A stretch of 64,000 bases of DNA from Nitrospirota bacterium (GTDB lineage: Bacteria; Nitrospirota; Thermodesulfovibrionia; Thermodesulfovibrionales; UBA9159), in contig JAJYIF010000013.1 of assembly GCA_021790195.1 (NCBI GenBank), forward strand, positions 1 through 64,000, in the 5' to 3' direction. The position numbers and the translations under genes were made by a program. Positions 60,707 through 64,000 of this stretch are shown one piece after another (position 1 is the stretch's first letter; every line of letters starts with the position of its first letter). The notes beneath the pieces were generated by a model. The model made no database searches. It was not told where the DNA came from and saw only the letters and a program-made list of their open reading frames with translations.

Positions 60707-61519
60707 TTAATGTCCGCCTTTGAGCAGATCGAGCCCTGTGCCGAACTTGCCGCTTGTCTGCGGTATTTTGTCGCCATGGCAATCCGTGCAGTTGTTCTGG
60801 CTCGGAATCTCATTGGCCATAAAGGGCGCCTTTGTTTTGGGCTCGAACTTGCCGTCTGCCCACAGGTTCAGATATTCAAGGGTCCTCATGCACATATCCG
60901 CCGCAACCCTGCCGCACCGGTCCATCTGCTGGGGACTCAGGAAGCCTACGCCCTCTTTCTTCATCCACTTGCCGACGGAGAGGTGACAGACAGGGGAATC
61001 GCTGACACTTGTTGTCTTGATCTGAGCCTTCGGGTGATCGGGAACAAAAATCGGAAGCGCCGAAGTCGCATAGAAGTTGCAGACCTCATTCGCAATTTGT
61101 TCACCTATCTTCGGTCCAGCGCATAAAGTTGCCAGGACGCCCGACCCTATCAGAGTCCCGCAGGTTGCGCCCCAGCCGGCCGTTCCGCCATGGGCAAAAC
61201 TTGTGAGTTCCATTGGGAAAGAATTGTATGGCCCTCCCACCTTCCTCCTGAGGATCTCGACCCCGCCGCTCAGAGCAGCAAAGCTGCAGAAGTGTTTGAA
61301 CCAGTTGTCATGGGCGATATTGCCTGCTTCTTTAATCTCGGCAGCCGTAAATTTCTTATATGGCCACGGCAGTGTTGCATAGCTTGTTTTAGCGGCTTCA
61401 ACTTTCGAAAGAAGACCGAGGCCTCCCATTGTCAGAGCTGCAACCCCGGCAATTCCCGCCGCGCCTTTGATAAGACCTCTCCTTGATACCTTTTCATCCA
61501 ACATCTTGACGACATCCAT
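60707..61519 (-). CDS. Tat-exported split-Soret-like cytochrome (C_GCAxxG_C_C family)
   Basis: 270 residues from ATG 61519 (GAGGAGG ahead). Twin-arginine signal 'KVSRRGLIKGAAGIAGVAAL'. Mature part: Cys in 'FKHFCSFAALSGG', 'GATCGTLIGSG', 'LCAGPKIG', 'CNFYATSAL', 'DSPVCHLSV', 'DRCGRVAADMC' and a heme c motif 'NNCTDCHGDK' near the end. This matches the C_GCAxxG_C_C family with a heme, as in Desulfovibrio split-Soret cytochrome c. A periplasmic redox protein of unclear partner. tatA lies next to it. Confidence 0.85.
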   Translation of the reverse strand: MDVVKMLDEKVSRRGLIKGAAGIAGVAALTMGGLGLLSKVEAAKTSYATLPWPYKKFTAAEIKEAGNIAHDNWFKHFCSFAALSGGVEILRRKVGGPYNSFPMELTSFAHGGTAGWGATCGTLIGSGVLATLCAGPKIGEQIANEVCNFYATSALPIFVPDHPKAQIKTTSVSDSPVCHLSVGKWMKKEGVGFLSPQQMDRCGRVAADMCMRTLEYLNLWADGKFEPKTKAPFMANEIPSQNNCTDCHGDKIPQTSGKFGTGLDLLKGGH

Positions 61520-61746
61520 TCTCACTACCTCCTCGGTGTTATGAAAGTTTCCGATGCAACGCAACGGACGCTCATGCGTAGGGAACCTTGGGAAAAAGCT
61601 GGCTCCACTCAGGAGTTGTCTTTCAACAATTTCCGAAGTGGAGCCGAGTTTAAAGGGAGGAGAGCCTGAAAAAAGGACTCTCGCATACAGACACAAGGCC
61701 TATATGTACTTGAAAAACTTCGACTTGGCGACTTCGGAACTGTAGG

Positions 61747-62028
61747 TTAGAACCTGGGAGGGCGCTCTAATTGAAAAGATAGGATATCCAGTTCGGAACG
61801 CTGCTTTGACATCCCGGCAAAACCGACGAATTCCAGCGGGCATATTTTGCAGGGATGTTCATCAATGACAGGCATATGAGAATCAAGCGAAAGAGAAGAC
61901 CCTGATGCATGACAAACGTCAAGAGTGACGATATATGCACCATTGTCTGCGAGCGAGATGTTTATCGATATAGGCGAGAAAATGGCTGCCAAAAGTGAAA
62001 GAAGAATGATAATGCTCTTCATTCGCAT
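61747..62028 (-). CDS. Small exported Cys-containing protein
   Basis: 93 residues. Signal peptide 'SIIILLSLLAAIFSPISI'. Mature part has 'VCHASGSSLSLDSHMPV' and 'HPCKICPLEF' (C-x-x-C-P) with several His, a pattern loosely like DUF2946-type metal-related proteins. No strong ribosome site. It lies between the cytochrome and the Co/Ni transporter genes. Confidence 0.5.
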   Translation of the reverse strand: MRMKSIIILLSLLAAIFSPISINISLADNGAYIVTLDVCHASGSSLSLDSHMPVIDEHPCKICPLEFVGFAGMSKQRSELDILSFQLERPPRF

Positions 62029-62160
62029 GAGCTATTATTGCGAGCCTATTTCTGTTTGTCAACCTCAAATTGTACCTTTAGAGTAGCGGTGAACTGGAAC
62101 GGATTGAGGAATTAAATTTAGACGCATACAAGCGCGATACCATTATTCCCGTCTTGCTCT

Positions 62161-62970
62161 CTAATGTTTGTGAAATAAAAAATGAGAATGCCTGTGTTTA
62201 TGGATCGCCTGACCGTGATAGTGAACATGTTCGTGAATAAGATTTGCATTGAGCAACGAATCTTCGTCGGCCAGTATTTCGCCAGAAGAGCCGATCTTCA
62301 CAATCTTGTGTTCTTCAGACAGGAGGGCAACTCGCATATGCAGCTCATCGACCAGCGAAAGGTCATGTGTCGCTATCACCAGAGTCTTTCCAGCGTCACT
62401 TAAGGCAAGCATCAGCTCGACGAGAAAAACCTGAGTTCTCGGGTCAAGGCCGTTTGTCGGCTCATCGAGGAGTAACACTTCAGGATTCATCGTCAGGACC
62501 GATCCAATGGCGACTCGTTTCTTCTCACCTCCTGAAAGCATGTAGGATGGTCTATCTTTAAGATTCTCGATATTCAGTATCTGCATGACCTCAAAGGCCC
62601 TGTCCATGGCCTCTTTCTCATTGATCTGCAACTGAAGCGGTCCGTAAAGGAGTTCATCAAGAACGGTCGGACAGAATAGCTGAATGTCGGAATCCTGAAA
62701 TACATAGCCAACACGCCCCCGGAAGAACCGCAGAAACTCCTTATCCCTAAAGGTCTTCTCTGATACTTCGATCCCTCTGAAAAGATATTTACCGGCTGAT
62801 TGTTGTAGCAGCCCGTTCATTATTTGAAGGAGAGTAGACTTGCCGCTTCCGTTTGCGCCGATAACAGCAAACCTCTCCCCTTCTTTAATGTCAAGACTTA
62901 TGCCGCAAACAGCGGGGATATTGCGGTAGTAGCTGTAACATATTTCTTCAAGACTTATGATATCTTTCAC
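62161..62970 (-). CDS. cbiO: Cobalt/nickel ECF transporter ATPase (CbiO/NikO-like)
   Basis: 269 residues. Walker A 'GANGSGKSTLLQIM', ECF-type 'VGYVFQDSDIQLFCPTVLDEL', signature 'LSGGEKKRVAIG', Walker B 'EVLLLDEPTNGLD', 'VIATHDLSL'. The C terminus is a His-rich tail ('HEHVHYHGQAIHKHRHSH') that can bind Ni or Co. It drives CbiQ and the CbiM/PDGLE components. 7 nt from the cbiQ end. Confidence 0.92.
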   Translation of the reverse strand: MKDIISLEEICYSYYRNIPAVCGISLDIKEGERFAVIGANGSGKSTLLQIMNGLLQQSAGKYLFRGIEVSEKTFRDKEFLRFFRGRVGYVFQDSDIQLFCPTVLDELLYGPLQLQINEKEAMDRAFEVMQILNIENLKDRPSYMLSGGEKKRVAIGSVLTMNPEVLLLDEPTNGLDPRTQVFLVELMLALSDAGKTLVIATHDLSLVDELHMRVALLSEEHKIVKIGSSGEILADEDSLLNANLIHEHVHYHGQAIHKHRHSHFLFHKH

Positions 62971-62977
62971 AATAACC

Positions 62978-63904
62978 TCACATCCACAAGAATAGAACTC
63001 CGATCAAAAAAAATATAACACCTGCAATCCAGTCACTTGCGTGAAGCTGTCCGACGCCGTATATCTTTATGTTGTCAGAAAAGCCCCTGCTTTGCATGGC
63101 CTTGAAAATCTCTTCACACCGCAGCCTCGTCTTTTTGAACATAAAGGCGATCCTTCCGGCTATCCATCCTCTCGCATCAACATTATTCACTTGCCCGGCC
63201 AATCTGCTCTTTTTTGCAAGATGCATGTCCTCGACCGTCTTTGCAAATATGAACATGTACTTATAGGAAAGCGTAATGATCATGAGAAACCCGTCCGGCA
63301 CCCTCAGCACCTTGAGCGCTCTTATGATCTCGGGGAATGGTGTTGTATACAAGACAAGGAATGAAAGGGCCAGAGAGTTCATGACCCTTGAGGTAAGCAT
63401 CACGACTCCGTAGAAGCCTTCTCGCGTGATGCCGATTTCCCCGGGTATCTGATATATCCAGAACCGATAGGGTCTTGAGAGACGAAGCACCGGGATAATG
63501 ATATCGCCTTTTGTTATGACGTTGAAGGCAGACGGAAGCGCAACGAGAAACCCGAAAAAGAAGGCGAGGAAGAAAACCCGCTTGTAGAGGCCCACGATAT
63601 TCAAGCGGGCTATTGTCATCAGGCTGAAAATGAAGCCGCCTATCAGGGCTTCGGGCAGGATGTCGTTTTTCAGGCTGACGATAACGATAAAGAAGATCAG
63701 GAATAGGACCTTTATCCTCGCATCGATCCGATGAAAGAAGCTGTCTCTTGCGGCGGTCTCCCACTGGATATAGCCTGTCTTTATGACATTTGCCACATGA
63801 TGAATTCCCTTTTCGATGAAAGGGATTTTAAGGCCCACGCTTCCCTGTGTGAAGGAATCAGAGGAGGGCCTTTCCAAAAGAAATGAAGGTATCTTACTTT
63901 TCAT
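62978..63904 (-). CDS. cbiQ: Cobalt/nickel ECF transporter T-component (CbiQ-like)
   Basis: 308 residues; five membrane helices and the T-component couplings 'RALKVLRVPDGFLMIITLSY' and 'EEIFKAMQSRGFSDN' (Ala-Arg-Gly type motifs). An N-terminal soluble extension of about 45 residues is longer than usual. It connects CbiO to the substrate-binding subunit. Overlaps the preceding PDGLE-like gene by 11 nt. Confidence 0.9.
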   Translation of the reverse strand: MKSKIPSFLLERPSSDSFTQGSVGLKIPFIEKGIHHVANVIKTGYIQWETAARDSFFHRIDARIKVLFLIFFIVIVSLKNDILPEALIGGFIFSLMTIARLNIVGLYKRVFFLAFFFGFLVALPSAFNVITKGDIIIPVLRLSRPYRFWIYQIPGEIGITREGFYGVVMLTSRVMNSLALSFLVLYTTPFPEIIRALKVLRVPDGFLMIITLSYKYMFIFAKTVEDMHLAKKSRLAGQVNNVDARGWIAGRIAFMFKKTRLRCEEIFKAMQSRGFSDNIKIYGVGQLHASDWIAGVIFFLIGVLFLWM

Positions 63905-64000
63905 TCTTTGCGAGCACTCGTGAAAGCACGTATATCACAATGCCTACGGCCAGTATTCCAATGATGCCGGAGGCTATATATGATATGACCTGAACAGTCA
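63894..64000 (-). CDS. PDGLE/CbiN-like subunit of the Co/Ni transporter, 5' part missing
   Basis: Only the last 34 or so residues are in the window: one membrane helix ('IIGILAVGIVIYVLSRVLA') ending 'KNEK'. Position before cbiQ and the single-span C terminus fit the PDGLE/CbiN small subunit, often fused to CbiM. Confidence 0.55.
   Translation of the reverse strand, partial: TVQVISYIASGIIGILAVGIVIYVLSRVLAKNEK

Overview
The window reads as a chromosomal segment of an anaerobic or microaerophilic Gram-negative bacterium with c-type cytochromes. It has TatA, an outer-membrane barrel, a Tat-exported split-Soret-like cytochrome, hgcAB-type genes, a DsrC-like protein and a LysR of the selenium-associated type. 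My best guess is Nitrospirota (Thermodesulfovibrionia-like) or a neighbouring lineage; this is inferred from gene content and not from a marker tree. No rRNA, tRNA or CRISPR array was seen.

Layout. 0-3 kb: partial 7TM sensor, DsrC-like protein, NHA-type antiporter. 3.2-11.9 kb: housekeeping run pssA-leuA and thrS-infC-rpmI-rplT-pheS-pheT, with non-AUG starts on thrS and infC and a short PheT. 12-19 kb: a CopZ-like HMA protein, then addA-addB followed by a Cas4-like Fe-S nuclease. 19.9-25 kb: dnaE-accA and two small genes for a diheme cytochrome and a zinc-binding membrane protein. 25-34.3 kb: a metal(loid) and sulfur region on the minus strand. It holds modE-moeA-like; arsR-acr3-thioredoxin-[2Fe-2S] metallochaperone with an in-frame UGA-ccdA-fmdE-tauE; an ECF sigma/CMD cluster; and hgcC-hgcA-hgcB (mercury methylation) behind a perfect sigma70-type promoter. 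34.5-37.6 kb: an accessory patch with a lipoprotein, a Rap1a/Tai protein, gene fragments, an IS21-like end, a BrnTA toxin-antitoxin pair and a possible structured RNA. 37.6-42.7 kb: pstSCAB-phoU behind tandem Pho boxes, and a pair of Cys-rich small proteins. 42.9-48.7 kb: a signalling and glycoconjugate cluster of GH1, PHP, GT21-like, EAL, histidine kinase and response regulator. 48.9-51.9 kb: fur/zur-znuCBA with an operator inside its promoter. 52-58.8 kb: histidine kinase, PilZ-GGDEF, phoBR and LysR. 58.9-64 kb: a rearrangement scar, outer-membrane barrel, tatA, split-Soret-like cytochrome, and a CbiQO-type Co/Ni transporter running off the right edge.

The strongest unusual signal is at 28.7-28.9 kb. 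A 77-codon CopZ-type [2Fe-2S] metallochaperone carries UGA where its family has the first Cys of a Cys-Cys pair. A bacterial SECIS-like hairpin follows at the right distance, and the frame past the UGA stays open until it overlaps the start of ccdA by GTGA. Its start likewise overlaps the thioredoxin stop by ATGA. This makes it a candidate selenoprotein inside an ArsR-controlled redox and efflux operon that lies 2 kb from hgcAB. A second theme is that several genes (pssA, dnaE, modE, fur) have -10 elements so close to the start codon that their mRNAs should be leaderless.
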